The notes below the pieces were generated by a model, which was given only the letters and a program-made list of their open reading frames with translations, had not been told where the DNA came from and searched no databases. From the NCBI RefSeq assembly GCF_029962835.1, contig NC_080577.1, forward strand, positions 27,882,501 through 27,946,500: 64,000 bases of DNA. Direction: 5' to 3'. Source of the DNA: Magnolia sinica (lineage: Eukaryota; Streptophyta; Magnoliopsida; Magnoliales; Magnoliaceae). Of the stretch, positions 46,761 to 59,534 are shown piece by piece. The position numbers were made by a program, and so were the translations under genes. How positions within the stretch are numbered: the stretch's first letter is position 1; each line of letters starts with the position of its first letter.

Positions 46761-49700
46761 ACCGCGATCGGAAGCCCTGGAGAAGCACTGGCAAATGCCC
46801 ACAATGGGGGTCGGTGTCAAGCCCAATTTAATCAGCAGAACGTGGCGAATACCCAATAAGGGGGTCACTTCCCAGCATCTCAACCTCCCCCGACCGGGAG
46901 TGCTTTTTAATTTCAATTCCCGCACATGGGAATACGGTTACATTTTAACAAACTCCCCGTAATGGGAGCCATAAGATCAAAGAAATCAATCAATATGCCG
47001 AAGAAGCGGAACGGGCCTTGCCGCGAGAGATGCCAGACCCTCAAACGAGCCGCGCAGAAATATAGGAGTTGCAGAAGCAGCTTCAAACCATGCAAAATCG
47101 GCTTCAAAGTTAACAAAGGGTCGATCTCCCCTCAATAAAATTTAGGGACTTATGTCCCTTTCCAAATGCTCAGGTACCTCAAACTTCGAGGTACCCAAAT
47201 TCAAAAGGTGCGATGGCAGCAGATGTCCTACAACACATCTCAAGGCATTCTGCACAGAACTGAATGCAATGGCAGGAAATGAAGGAGCACTTATCCACCT
47301 ATTTCAAAAATCTTTGAAAGGCGATGCCTTGGACTGGTACACCTCCCTGGATTGTCACTGAATCAAGACCTAGGAACAGCTATAGCAGGCATTTGTCGAC
47401 AGGTTTGCCTACAAAATCAACATGGCTCCCAAAAGAGCAGACTTGGTAGCCTTGAGACAGAAGGGCAGCAAAACATTATCAACATATGTAGGGCAATGGC
47501 AAGCAATGGCTGTTGCGATGCGCACTCCAATCGACGACGAGGAGCAAATCTCCATGATCGACCGTTCGACAAGTCCGAGCGTCTCTGGATATCTGATCTC
47601 CCATCCCTATGCGAACTTCGCTCAACTCATCCGTGCTGGAGAGCAAGTGGAAGCAGGAATATGCGCAGGAACAATCTCCCCGTGGCCTCATTAGGTTGCT
47701 CCAGCCAAACGAAACAAAGCTAAGGGAAGACCCATAGGAAACGGGAACGGAAATGGCAACAGTGCAGCCCAAGCCAACATCATCCTTACAGCTCAGCGCA
47801 CCCAGCATGCACCTCAATGGGGGGCGACAACAGCATCAGCAGTACCGTCCTCAGCATCAACAACAAAGGTATCAACCATCGCCACCCTGGCAAAATCCAC
47901 AACCACAACCTCCGCAACAACAGCACCAACAACAACAATTCAGGGAAAATGTCCACTACCCCAATCAAAATCAGTAGGTGAACAAGGAGTTCATGAAATT
48001 CACTCCACTCACACAAACGTACATCCAAATCATGGCAACGTTAGTGCAAAAACAACTCCTCACTCCCCTATAGCCAAGACCACCACCAAATCATTTGCTG
48101 ATAAACTACAACGAGAACAAGTACTGTGAGTTCCATCAAGGCCGAGGACATTGGACAGAAAGATGCTTCTCTCTAAGGTATGCAATCCAAGAACTTATTG
48201 ACAGTCGAAATATCTCCATCTCAACCCCGGGGACTGCACCAGCGGCTCCCACAAATATCCTTCAGAATCCTCTGCCATAGCATCCATCAGACCCTAGCTT
48301 ATCATGAGGTCCAATAGTCAACATCCTCGAGAAGGAAGGCATCCATCGCTTCTTCATTCCTCTACGGTCTATCAAAGCCATATCAGGTGACCACTCAAGT
48401 GCACCACTGGTCTTGCAAGGGCCACCCCAGACCCCTCTCCATGCAATAGAGCCGGTAATCCTCCAAGGAAGGAGCACTCCTTATCAACCGCATAAGCCAG
48501 TGGTATTCGAAGGCGCACCCTCCAACTTCAAACCAATCATCTTAGAAGGCGCACCCTCCAACTTTGAGCCAGTCATCTTACAAGGAGCAACACGAGCAAT
48601 CACCGACAGGACACTAAGGGCACCTTTTCGCATGACACAACGGCTAACACATGACAGGAGGATCCCCCGTCAGGCACCGCTAATGGAGAGAAGACCTTTC
48701 TTTATCCCACTATGGCAGCCTCCGACCACAAATGTAATCAGGCCACAACCTAACCCTCATATCATCTATTAGGATGAGCCTCACTACATCCCATCCAGCA
48801 CAAGCAACAGAGTGGTCTTACAGGCAAGAGCTCCATACGAGGAAGAGACTGTGATCATCCTTGCAGCACCAGCACAACTCCCAACTCAACCAGTCACATT
48901 CGAGGAGAAGTAACCTCCATGCTACAAAGCAATTCCTTGGCACTATCCGAAGTGCGACCAAGTGAAAAACCTAAGCCTTAATGGACACAGTGACAACAAA
49001 GGCGCTCCGTCGGGACAGGAGACAACACCTAATGCAGCAACGTAGCTCCAGACGATCCCATCACAAGTATCTGTATGGGAACTGCTGTGCACATCACGGA
49101 CGCACTGAGAACTGTTCACATAGACGTTGAACGATGCTCACATCACCTTGGATACTCCACCGAAGATGATTGCGCTAATGATCGGGCAACTCCTCGTACC
49201 TAGAGCCATCACCTTCATGGACCATGAGCTCCCTCCTGACGGACGAGATCAAGGAAAGGCACTCAATATCGCTCTGCGATACAAGAACTTACGAGTTCCG
49301 TTGGTCATCGTTGACAACAGTTCAAGTCTGAACGTGTGCCCGCTCCAAACAACAATCCGCCTCGAGATAGAGCCATCATCCTTGCGGCCAAGCGACATGA
49401 GCATCAAAGCCTACGACAACTCTCGTCGAACTATAGAAGGAGAAGTAGACATTGAAGTGCAAATTGATCTAGATATCTCGGTCATCACCTTTCAAGTCAT
49501 AGATATACTTGCATCCTTCAACATGTTGCTAGGAAGGCCATGGCTTCACAAAGTCGGAGTTGTCCCTTCCACTCTCCATCAATGGGTGAAATATATCCTT
49601 GACAGCAAGGTAATCTCTATCCTAGCTAAACCCGAGCTTGTCATTCCAAATGAGTACGGTACACAAGAGCCAGATGTCCCAGTCATCGACATCCAACATT

Positions 49701-49997
49701 CAGAGAAAGACATCCCGTACCACAGTTTTGAAATTGAAACTGTGAATACAATGATCAATCCAATGCCGATGAGTGCGGAATATGTCTTCTTCTTGGCTGA
49801 ACAACAAGGCTTCAGGTAACGCAACAGTGAGGCTCTATGGCCTCCTATCCGGTGGGAAACAATCCTTGGGCCATTAGGAAAAAGACCGCCTGCACCAGAG
49901 GAAGAAGAAGCCTCAGACAAAGAGTGGGATGGAGAGCAACACTTCGAAGGATGCCAGGATGCCTTGATACATGTCATCACAGCCGCGGCTTCAACCA

Positions 49998-50165
49998 ACC
50001 AGGGGCACACCCTGTCATTCTCAGCTTTAATAAACCAGGGGCAAACCTTGCCTGTCTCAGCTTCAATCAACCAAGGGCATACCCTGCCAGTCTCAGCTTC
50101 GATCAAACATGGGGACACCCTGCTTGTCTCAGTTTCAACAATCAACCAGGGGCGTGTCATGCCCG
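49998..50165 (+). repeat. 36-bp tandem repeat after the fossil protease
   Basis: Four to five units of 36 bp, consensus near CAGGGGCATACCCTGCC then GTCTCAGCTTCAATCAA, reading as a 12-residue period (NQGHTLPVSASI). Confidence 0.8.
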
Positions 50166-50230
50166 CGCCACGTTCATCATCCAGTTACGGCCATGACGGT
50201 CCAATCCATTTGACCAAGAAGGAGAACTAG

Positions 50231-50575
50231 CTAGCCCTGAATTGGTCTGATGTTCAAATTCCACAACAATACCAGACAACAGAGTAAGAGGAGATCCAAT
50301 GTATCGTAAGTGACTCGTGAGGGACTGAGTACAGCTCAGATCATGAACCTGGCCGAGGGGAAATCATGGTCATTGGGCCAGACCATGGTTCTCCATTCAA
50401 AACATCGACCCCCGCCTCTTCAGGGGAGGGAATGCGGGGTCTCAACTGGATAACTACTCCCCTAACTGTCGAGTCAGCCGGTGAGCCATCCAAGGGCACC
50501 AGTCTAAAAAAAAAAAAACGCCAATCTAAGCAGCATTTGGCACCCTGAGCCAGGTCAGGATCCGTCATGGTTTGC
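50231..50575. other. Uncertain tail of the retroelement
   Basis: Between the 36-bp repeat and the next repeat family. Contains a poly-A run at 50507-50518 and no recognisable domain. Confidence 0.35.
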
Positions 50576-51476
50576 AAAAATCACAAGCGGGGTGATATCA
50601 TTCAAGAAGTCATTGTCTTCATTCACCCACGCACGCATGGACCATTACAAAGGGCTCGACACACAAAAATACAAAGAAGAAACCCTTAGTTTCTTTGGAA
50701 GATTTCAACACAAATAAGCTAAGAGACAAGGATACAAGAAAAGAAGAAATAAGAAATAAGAGAAGATTTGGAGAAGGAAAGGTTGGATTAAAGACGATGT
50801 AACTCCAATACTACTCCATAACTAGGTTCCATACCATTCCATAACTAGGTTATTATTTGCGCATTTTCCTGGATTCATTGGACATTAGTATTGTAGTCTT
50901 CATTAGGTTTCTTTGTAGCAAAATATTTTAATTTCCTCTTGTTGTGGCAAATACTTGGATTGACTTAGACCACTATAAATCATTTGTCCCATTTAACTCA
51001 ATAAAGGTTATCCGGACCCCTAAAAAGTCAAATGGGTTTACAAATCCATATTTCATATCACTTTTTATCTCCATAGCAAATAAAGAGAGAGTACCTTAGT
51101 AGCACAAACACAGGCTAACCTAGCGCAATTGATGAGCACTACACTTATATACTTCACACAATCCACATGTCACACTAGTAGCCCACACATCCAAAACTTC
51201 CAACCAGCCACGAACAAGTATGATCATGAACACAACATCCAACATAGGCAAACAACCCACACGTTTGCAATAATCACAAGCAGGCTAAAATCATTCAAGA
51301 AGCTATTGTGTTCATTCACCCACGCACGCATTGACCATTACAAAGGCCCAACACACACAAAATACAAAGAAGAAACCTAAGTTTCTTTAGAAGATTTCAA
51401 CACAAATAGGATAAGAGACAAATGGATAAAAGAAAAGAAAAAATCAGAAATAAGAGAAGATTTGGAGAAGGAAAGG
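50576..51476. repeat. Direct repeat pair, 688 bp apart
   Basis: About 50576-50815 and 51264-51476 share TTCATTCACCCACGCACGCAT, TACAAAGAAGAAACC and GAGAAGATTTGGAGAAGGAA. The right copy resumes at 52821 (GGTTGGATTAAAGAC), because a solo LTR is inserted in it. Confidence 0.8.
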
Positions 51477-52820
51477 TGATCGAACCCAAGGGTTGACAAC
51501 CCCAAGTGCAGGGCTGCAATGTAGTCTTAACTCGGTGAGACTGAGATTGTACCACAGTGAATTAGTGATAACACAACAAGAGCTAAACGGGTTGGTCTAG
51601 GTTTTTAATCCAGCGGGAATTAAAAGGGTTTAAAATAATAAATAAAAACACTAAGGATCCAGGAATCCCCAATTAATAGAATTTGACATTAATTCGTCTT
51701 CTCTGGTTAATAACTCAACTAGAATTGAATTCTAATCCGTTATAATTGAAAGATAACACGGTAAATTCAACTAACAAACATCCAACAATATTAGAATTGA
51801 GATAGGCCGATCTCTCATGAAGATCTAGGTAAACAATCATAGGGAATCAAAAGCATTTATGGGACTCGGAGTTAACAATAGATCCATTGATTTTACAGTT
51901 TGATTCCTTCTCCAATTTAGGAATTCAATCACACACAATCACAATTCAACTTTTCAAAAACAATAACTTTCATTAAAAAAAAAACCAATTAAATATCAAT
52001 AATCTATCAAAAGGTTCATCCATCCCTTAGCCTTAGCTAAGAGATTAGCCTATCATGACTAACATCTTAAACAAAACAAAAAACGAAAGTAGAAAATCTA
52101 ACTAGAACCGAAGCTTGAGACGGAAGAACAGTGCCGGAGAATCTTCGTCTTCACATTCTTTCCCCTCCAAACCCTAGCTTGATTATTAGGAATGACCAAA
52201 GCACTCCAATTTATAGTTTGGGAGAGCCAATTTATGCACCAACTTGAGAATTTATGCAACTTACGCAGTCACCGCCTCCGTCAATAGGAGCTTCGATAGG
52301 ATCGACACCTATTAAGGACCTATCAATGACATCGAATATGCCCTCAATTGATCAAGTAGAAAATAGGAATTTGTCCAGCAACGAATTTTCAAAATCCCAG
52401 AGTTTCTCAATTGGATCGAAGAGTCTTCGATGGGATCAAAGGAATTGTCCAACAACCAATCTGAAAAATATGGACTTTCTCCATATATGGCTCGATCTCA
52501 TCGAGCCCTATCGATGGTATTGATGGGTGCTGAATTCTTCAATTTTCAACTCCACTTTAATTCTTCACTTTTCACACTCTCAATACTTGATTTCTTTTAG
52601 TCTTTGGCACTTGATATCATCATGCACATCCTCCAAATCTTTAATTCTCTGCCTTACACTCCTTTAAGCTTTAATTCCACCAATTTAGGCATAGATTCTT
52701 CTTTGGTTCCAAAATTACCTCGTACGTAGAAAATATTGCTTAGTATATCAATTTAACACATAAATGCATGGGAAACTAGTACAAATAAGAGGGTAAATAT
52801 GCAATATTTGAGTCTCAACA
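51477..52820. mobile_element. Solo LTR fossil
   Basis: 1344 bp, starting TGATCGAACCCAAGGG and ending CTCAACA, with a 5-bp target duplication AAAGG (51472-51476 and 52821-52825). TG...CA ends, 5-bp duplication and no internal genes make it a solo LTR, left by recombination between two LTRs. The opening words resemble Ty3/gypsy LTRs. It looks whole as an LTR and younger than the repeat it interrupts. Confidence 0.85.
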
Positions 52821-52859
52821 AAAGGTTGGATTAAAGACAACGCAACTCTAATACCATGT

Positions 52860-53620
52860 AAAAGAGTAGAAAGACAGAAGAATTTTGGGGGCTCCATGTC
52901 TTGGACCACTATAAACAAAATAAACTCATCTAAGTGGGCTTGCGTTAGTACATATCACATCACTAACAAGCATAAACCTACAATTGCAAAGACCAAAGGG
53001 ATAAATATTCTTTGCCACCTACCTCCCACACGTATCTTCGCCCAATAGAATCTAAGTTGTCGTCCTTGGTCTCTAACTTGGTGAACTAAGCTTGAGTTAG
53101 GTTCCCTAGCCACACACTCTATCCTCTATCAACATGCATGGGACCCGAACCAACCTCATTTTGGATTCATCTTGCAACTCCTTCATGCAATGTCTTCCTC
53201 TAGTAGCTCGCCTCCTTCCTCTCTATCAATCTCTTGGATATCATTAAATATCTTAGACATCACTTCCTCTACTTTCCCAAAAAAGGTTTCTTCCATTATT
53301 TGATTCTCTTTGAGTATTTTGAGTTTCAACACAATCCTCTCCAACCAACTCCCCTTCCACTTGGAAAAACCCCACCAATCTTTAACACACTGCATGAAGC
53401 TGTCTATTTCCAACCAAATTAGTTAAAATCACAATGAAATTGGGCTCCAAGGAGCCAAGTCAGAGGAAAGAAGAATCGGATGGTGACTAGAGGTGGGTCA
53501 AGCAATTATTGTTTGCAAAACCAATGGGCAAAGAGTCTCACAGTCTCCTAGTATTAGCAAACCTGCCCATTTTTGATAATATAGTACTGGATGGTTATTT
53601 CTCCAAGAAAAGGGCACACC
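52860..53620. other. Spacer, probable old retroelement remains
   Basis: No domain recognised. Position just before the copia fragment makes decayed polyprotein or leader sequence likely, but this is inference. Confidence 0.3.
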
Positions 53621-54480
53621 CCTAAGAAGAAGACCAAGCAAAATGTGTCAGTTAATCCATTACGTGAACTCACTTGTACTCATTGTCACCTTCTTGTCTT
53701 CTTTCCTTTTATATCCTTTTAAAGGAACTACGCTCCATTCAGCTCCTCCTGAGAACTTCTTTACCTATTCATATTCATTGGCTAAACTATTTCTGCTAAA
53801 AGAGTCACATGCATTTTGTGCTTTCAAGGAGCTTCATAAGCTTCCATTTATCCCTTGGAATTCTTATCTCCCTCCACCCTCTGGATCTCTAGATAACCCC
53901 ACTCTCCTTCCAAATCTGGTTATTTAGGCCAGACTTCCATTACTAGTCCAGTCGCTCTAGATCACTCCACTTTGGATCTCCCCATTGCATTGTGAAAGGA
54001 AAAAGGTCATGTACTTCTCATCCCATTAACAACTTTTTATCATATTGATCTATCTCTTCTTCTCTTCATGCAGTCCTTTCATGCATTTTGATTGTTCCTA
54101 TTCCAACAAAAATTGCAAATGATCTCACTAATCCTTGCTAGAGGATGGCCATGATGAAAGATATGACTACACTTGAAAAAACTTGGGATCTAGTTTAACA
54201 AGTGAAAGGGAAAATGAATTGTGGGTTGCAATTGGGTGTTCACTCTAAAACATAAACGAAACAGGTTTACTGAACCATACAAAGCACATCTTGTGGCAAG
54301 AATGTTCACTCAGAAGTATGGATTTGATTCAAGAAACATTTGCTCCATTGATAAAATCGAATCCTGTGAGAGTTTTCATGTCAGTTGCTGCTAATCGAAG
54401 ATGGTACATCTTACCCAAGTATGATATTCATACGACAAGGATACACCGTAAGTGCAACATTTAACATGAAAAATCCATCT
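53620..54480 (+). mobile_element. Ty1/copia retrotransposon fossil fragment
   Basis: From about 53980 the plus strand carries the integrase-to-RT linker wording and the start of the copia reverse transcriptase (pieces YKAHLVARMFTQKYGFD, ETFAPLIK, SNPVRVFMSVAANRRW). It stops early in RT. Heavily broken (several breaks), no LTR recognised, old. Confidence 0.75.
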
Positions 54481-54704
54481 CTAACACAGATGCTACATCC
54501 AATTTGGAGTGTTTGGGTAACCAAGAATGTTAGGCACATCAAGGGAACCCATCATTTGCTGTTGACCATATGAATATAACCTACTTCTTGCTAGATGACT
54601 TCACATGGGTTTTTTAATTCGAAGTACTTTCCGCGATTATAATACTTCATGAGTACGTAAACAGTACTCGTTAGAACAACCTTAAATTCAACTAGAAAGC
54701 TTGA

Positions 54705-54935
54705 CAGTGTGTTTGGATGTACAATTGACTTTGATTCTGATAATTAAGTTGTGACAGAATTGTATTTTTTTTTTCCAGAAAGAACATTAGCCCGATATTT
54801 TTGCATTGCTTCTGTTTCAAGTCCCACTAATTCGTACTAAATTCAGTGAGACTGACCCAATTCTATGTATTTTTTCAATCCGCTGCAACTTGATTATAGC
54901 AATCGACATCGATCTTACATCCAAACGCAGCTATA
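54705..54935. mobile_element. Small TIR MITE
   Basis: Left GTGTGTTTGGATGTACAATT faces an inverted TGCGTTTGGATGTAAGATC at the right. Non-coding; target duplication not resolved. Confidence 0.6.
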
Positions 54936-55445
54936 AGCAGATGAAATACGGAATAAAATGCAAAAATGACAAAAAGAAGTGTCTAGAAAGTCTGCAAGAG
55001 CATGAAATCAGATCCACCCTTTTTCCAGCATTCGCATACCACCACTTTCAGAAAATATCATGCAAGTACTTAAGAAGATGGGCTGAAACGTTCAAAGATC
55101 GTCAAAAACCAAATTCCGAAAGATCGTTAATTCCCACCGAAACCAACGCAGAAAACCTCAAAATCGAGAATGTGAAGCTAAAACCCAAAATTCTGAAAGA
55201 TCTGTGGATGAACCTGGGAAATCCCTCAAAGTCTTCCGCAGAAACTGAAATTCAACACCGATAGAGCTGAATTCAGGAACTGCAGAACTGGAGGTGCTTC
55301 GATTGCAGAAAAGAACGGAAGCTGGAGCTCCGATCTGGAAGGAAATGTAGTGGTATAAGAACCAAAGGAGGCATTCAATGTAGAAAATGGTAGTTATGAA
55401 TTTCACAGAGAGAAAAGAGAAAACAGTAGTTTTTGATGTAGAAAG
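54936..55445. other. Spacer, possible captured leader
   Basis: The minus strand is pyrimidine-rich with exon-like wording (about 55160-55330), and might be a captured 5' leader of some gene. There is no protein similarity I can name. Confidence 0.3.
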
Positions 55446-55449
55446 ACAG

Positions 55450-55690
55450 AGGCAATGGGGAATGGTAATCGAAGAAAGTGGACATCTGGAGAATTCGATT
55501 CCTTGCAGCGGGGTCACTACGCAATCCGGCCATGCCACTCCCGCACGTGCCACGCGTGTGTTCGATATCGGGGATTAATCCCCAGCTTGAGAGGACCACA
55601 CTCCCGCACGTGCCACACATGTGTTCGATACAGGGTACCTTTCCTCAACTCGAGAGGCCCACGTCATGGCCACAAGTTTTATATCAGGCG
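55450..55690 (+). repeat. Dispersed repeat I, copy 1
   Basis: Holds two tandem ~66-bp units with CACTCCCGCACGTGCCAC and GTGTTCGATA, then AAGTTTTATATCAGGCG. An inverted copy lies at 62135-62375. CACGTG and CACGCGTG palindromes recur. Confidence 0.8.
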
Positions 55691-56128
55691 TATGAATAAT
55701 AAGGCCCCCATTGTTAAATCTGAAGTCTAAAGCCTGAATCCGAAATATGAAGCTGAGTCGAATCTGAAACCGCTGAAGTCAAAAAATAAAAAAAAAACTT
55801 GCTTGGTAATTATGGCCCAAGTATGAAAATTAAGTACTGAATTTAAAATAACCTGTTTGTTAATAAATATCTAAAATGTCTGAAATATGTTAATTGGGGA
55901 CATTTGCTTCTATTTTCTATTTGAAAATATTTTACATTATAAAGAAATTATTTTTTATTAAATGAAAATAAAATTATTCTATTTAATTCAAATAAACTAC
56001 GGTATAGTGCCATAAATCCTCTTGTGTGAGTGTAAACATCATCAAGCAAATAATATTTATCTACATAAAAACAAATAAAATTTTAGCAAAATTTCAAGTT
56101 ATAATTTTACTAAACTATATATATATAA

Positions 56129-56132
<4 letters not shown>

Positions 56133-56170
<38 letters not shown>
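56133..56170. repeat. AT microsatellite
   Basis: About 19 AT units, with a shorter interrupted run just before (56115-56127). Confidence 0.9.
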
Positions 56171-56172
<2 letters not shown>

Positions 56173-56385
56173 CTAGGAGGAGGCAACAGAAATTTCTTTG
56201 TTGGATTAAGCTCAGCATCCATAAGGACTCTTGAATCATGTATCACTCCTTCCTATCTAACTATGACATATGTAAAAATCATATTAAAGTCACATATGGC
56301 TATAACATTCTGAGCACATTCACTCCTTTCTCTTCCTCTATAAGGTATTTGCTTATCTATTGGGATACATGCAGGAAACAATATT

Positions 56386-56710
56386 GAATGAGCTTTGTCC
56401 ATTGGAAACTTTTTGAGAGCCATAAAAGTTTTGAATCAAGCTGATTTTTGTTTTTTTACTTCATCTGGGCATTTATGACCTAATCTACATATTGGATGTC
56501 AAATAAACAGTACAGTGGGCCCTAGGAGGATTTTAATGGTGGATATCCAATCACTATTGTTTTCCTGTGGTGGGGTCCACCTGAGATTTATACCCATCTT
56601 ATTTTTGGGATAGAGAAAAAAAAAATGATACGTAAAAATGTATGAAATACATCCATCATGAGGCCACATGGCATTGTCCATCAGGCTGGGGAGTAGCCAA
56701 TCCGTTTCTG
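56386..56710. mobile_element. Right half of MITE family A
   Basis: Ends GGGGAGTAGCCAATCCGTTT; carries CAAATAAACAGTACAGTGGG and CCTGTGGTGGGGTCCACC. The left half is missing. Confidence 0.7.
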
Positions 56711-57274
56711 TTTCACACACCTACTATATCGCTACTGTAGATACGTGTCGTGCGCAAGACGCTGCTCGAGGTCCCAGTTATAGGAATCAAAGGAGATCAA
56801 AGTTACATGGGCCCCACAATAATGTATTTATAATATCTACACGGTTCATAAATTTTTTGAGATTATTTTAGAGCATTTTCCAAAAAAAATGATTCATATA
56901 TATCCAAAACTCAAATGGACCGTACCAAAAATAGCAGCGGGATAATGATTTTCACCGTTAAAAAATTTGCAGGCCCACTATAACATTTATTTTGCACCTA
57001 ATCTATTTATAAGGTCAAAAATATCTGAATAAAGAGGAAAATAAATTTCATACTGATCCGAAACTTTTGTGACCCCAAAAGGGTTTCAATGGTAGACGTT
57101 CAATCCCCTACTGCTTTTTGCAGTGTGGTCCAGTTTATCTTTAGATCTATTTTATTTTTTGGCTCAAGTCTTACAACAAGCTCGCAAAATGACTGGACGG
57201 TTTGGATATAACAAATACATCATGATGCGACCCACATAACTTGCTGACGTCAATACACCAGCCAATCCACTTCC
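56711..57274. mobile_element. TIR MITE, family F copy 4
   Basis: The left part GATACGTGTCGTGCGCAAGAC matches 15765-15790. The right end CACCAGCCAATCCACTTCC is the family F terminus. It begins directly after the family A half-element. Confidence 0.7.
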
Positions 57275-57291
57275 AATCCCGTCCCTGACTC

Positions 57292-57815
57292 GGAGACGGA
57301 TTGGCTACTCCACCTGACACCAGCCGGCCGGTGGTTGGTGCTCTGTGGGCCCCACAATGATATACGTGTTTCATCCATACCGCTCATCCATTTTTATAGA
57401 TAATTTTAGGGCTTGTTACAAAAAATGATCTTAGGTGGGCTACACCACAGGAAAAAAAATGAATGGATATCCACCATTAAAATCCTTCTAAGGCCCACTG
57501 TACTGTTTATTTGACATCCAATCTGTTGATTAGTTCATAAAGACGCAGATGAAGGGAAACAATAAATATCAATCTTATCCAAAACTTTTATGGTCCCTAA
57601 AACGTTTTTAATGGTTAATGTTCATTCAACACTGTTTCTTGTAATGTGGTCTACTTGAGATTGATATATAGTTCATCTTTTCTTTAATACCATAACATGA
57701 TATATAAAAATATATGGACGGCATGGATGAAACTCATACATCATGGTGGGGCCCACATAGCACCGACCAGCAGCCATTGGCCGGTGGCAGTGGGAGTAGC
57801 CAATCCGTTCCCGTC
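57292..57815. mobile_element. TIR MITE, family A copy 3
   Basis: TIRs GACGGATTGGCTACTCC and, inverted, GAACGGATTGGCTACTCCC, each followed by a CTGACACC/CTGCCACC block. Starts 17 bp after family F copy 4. Confidence 0.85.
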
Positions 57816-57884
57816 TTCTGTCCAGGACGCAGATTGCGTACTGCCCCCGCCCGTCCCTAGCTCCGAACGGGCAGTTCTGTGGGC

Positions 57885-58330
57885 GGGCCCACCGTAATGT
57901 ATCTGTACATCCAAACCATCAATCCATTTTCTCATATTATTTTAAGGCATGAACACAAAAATGATGCAGATCCAATGCTCAAGTGGACCACACCAAAAAT
58001 AGCAGCGGGATAATGATTTTCACCGTTAAAAAATTCATGTATACATCCATTGTTGAAACCTTTCCAAGGGCCACTGTGATGTTTTTTTTACCATCCAACC
58101 TATTCATTAGGTCATGTGTACATGGATGAAGTGAAAACACAAATATCAGCTTGATCTGAAACTTCTCCAGCTCTCAAGAAGTTTTTAACGGTGGACGTTC
58201 AATCCCCACCTTATGGTCCAATTAATCATTGGACCTGCTTCTTTTACTGGATCACACTTTAAATTATTTGAAAAAGTTGATGGACGGTGTGGATCAAACA
58301 CATAAATTATGGTGGGGCATAAAGAAGTTT
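57885..58330. mobile_element. MITE, family B copy
   Basis: From GGCGGGCCCACCGTAATG to ACATAAATTATGGTGGGGC, a fold-back pair. Includes a 58-bp stretch (57988-58045) identical in wording to family F sequence at 56925-56960 (AAAAATAGCAGCGGGATAAT), suggesting exchange between families. Confidence 0.6.
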
Positions 58331-58639
58331 CACAGGTAAAAGGTTGATTTTGTATTGCGCAAACAATTTAAAAGAAAAAATTTCTTTAGTAACTTGAAAA
58401 GGGGTACTTTTGGAAGCAAAATTTTTTTGTTTAATGAAAAATCACGGAGCGCATTCTGCGTTCACCATTAAGCCAGACTCCTATCACGGAAAGAATTCAG
58501 TGAAAAACTACTTAGCGCTTTCCGTCTTCCGCGTTAATAACGCATTAATAAACACCACTAAACACGAAAATTTTTCCCCATTCCATGTTAAGTGCAAAAA
58601 TTCAGCGTTAAAAAACACGGCCTAAGGTGGAGCCCATAA

Positions 58640-59527
58640 GGGCGTGTTTGGCTGGATCGATCCCATGGGATTAGGAGGGATGGGATCGGTTTTAAGGTAA
58701 TGATGGCGGTGTCAGTGGACGGCCAGACATCCCATGAGATCCTTATATCCCAGGACCTACAACGTCCGCTTGTTTAGATACTGAATTGCATCATGGGACG
58801 AGTAAAGTGAACCCGTTTGGATGCACGCAGGATTGGACTAAACCCATTCACGCACTCCACCCTGCGCCCCACCATGATGTATGTGTTTCATCCATTCTGT
58901 TCATCCATTTTTAAAGATTATTTTAGGGCTTGACACAAAAAAAATGATAGGGATATAAGTCTTAGGTGGGCCACACCACAGGACAAAAATAATGAATAAA
59001 TATTCACCATTAAAATCCTCCTAAGGCCGACTGTACTGTTTATTTGACATCCAATCTGTTGATTTGGTCATAAAGACCTAGATGAAGGGAAAAATTAAAT
59101 ATCAGCTTGATCCAAAACTTTTATGGCCCCCAAAACATTTTTGGAGGTCAAAATTCATTCAACACTGTTTCCTTTAATGTGGTATACTTGAGATTGATAT
59201 TTACTTCATTTTTTTTCCCATAACATAAAATGATCGAAAAAAATAGATGGACGGCATGGATGAAACACATACATCATGGTGGGCCCACAGAGCACCGACC
59301 ATAGCCAATCCGTTTCCTAAGTCGTCCCATGCAGAACCACCTTTGTCAGTCAGCGGAGTGTACGGATTGAATTGGTCCAAAACGTGCTTGGCTACCCCTC
59401 TCAAACCAGCCCCCCGAGCTGGGATGAGATAGCCCTTCATTTCCAAACAGGCGATGGGATGGGTCCTCCTTCCGTAGCCGACCTAATACCGCCTACTCCC
59501 ACCCAGCGTGACTGTCCAAACATGCCC
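58640..59527. mobile_element. Tourist-like element with a nested MITE
   Basis: 888 bp, left end GGGCGTGTTTGGCTGGATC, right end the inverse of GGGCATGTTTGGACAGTCAC. TAA duplication at 58637-58639 and 59528-59530. The middle (about 58858-59317) is a family A MITE. Confidence 0.8.
58858..59317. mobile_element. Nested MITE, family A copy
   Basis: GCCCCACCATGATGTATGTG to ATAGCCAATCCGTTTCC. The left TIR is lost and the right TIR is shortened. Confidence 0.7.
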
Positions 59528-59534
59528 TAAAGGT

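Larger units (their letters stand above)
43350..50230 (+). mobile_element. Ty3/gypsy Tat-type LTR retrotransposon fossil (LTR-gag-pro)
   Basis: Parts in order: a 5' LTR from TGTAGACACCCCACC (43350) to about 45590, with a TATA-like CTATAAATAGCC near 44638; a primer-site-like TGGCGACTCTGGT at 45608-45620; gag from about 45950, with a retrotransposon gag core near 47200-47680 and a zinc-knuckle-like CEFHQGRGHWTERC near 48130; and a retropepsin-like protease around 49150-49750 (ending in FNMLLGRPWLH). Protease wording matches the Tat/Ogre lineage. No reverse transcriptase, integrase or 3' LTR is seen, so it is incomplete. It is broken, with at least half a dozen frame breaks. Age looks substantial. 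A hAT-type element is nested in the LTR. Confidence 0.85.

Noticed and set aside
54806-55264. 152-residue frame with Lys-rich tail
   Set aside because: Begins inside a MITE and matches no family; opposite-strand composition looks like a leader or intron instead.
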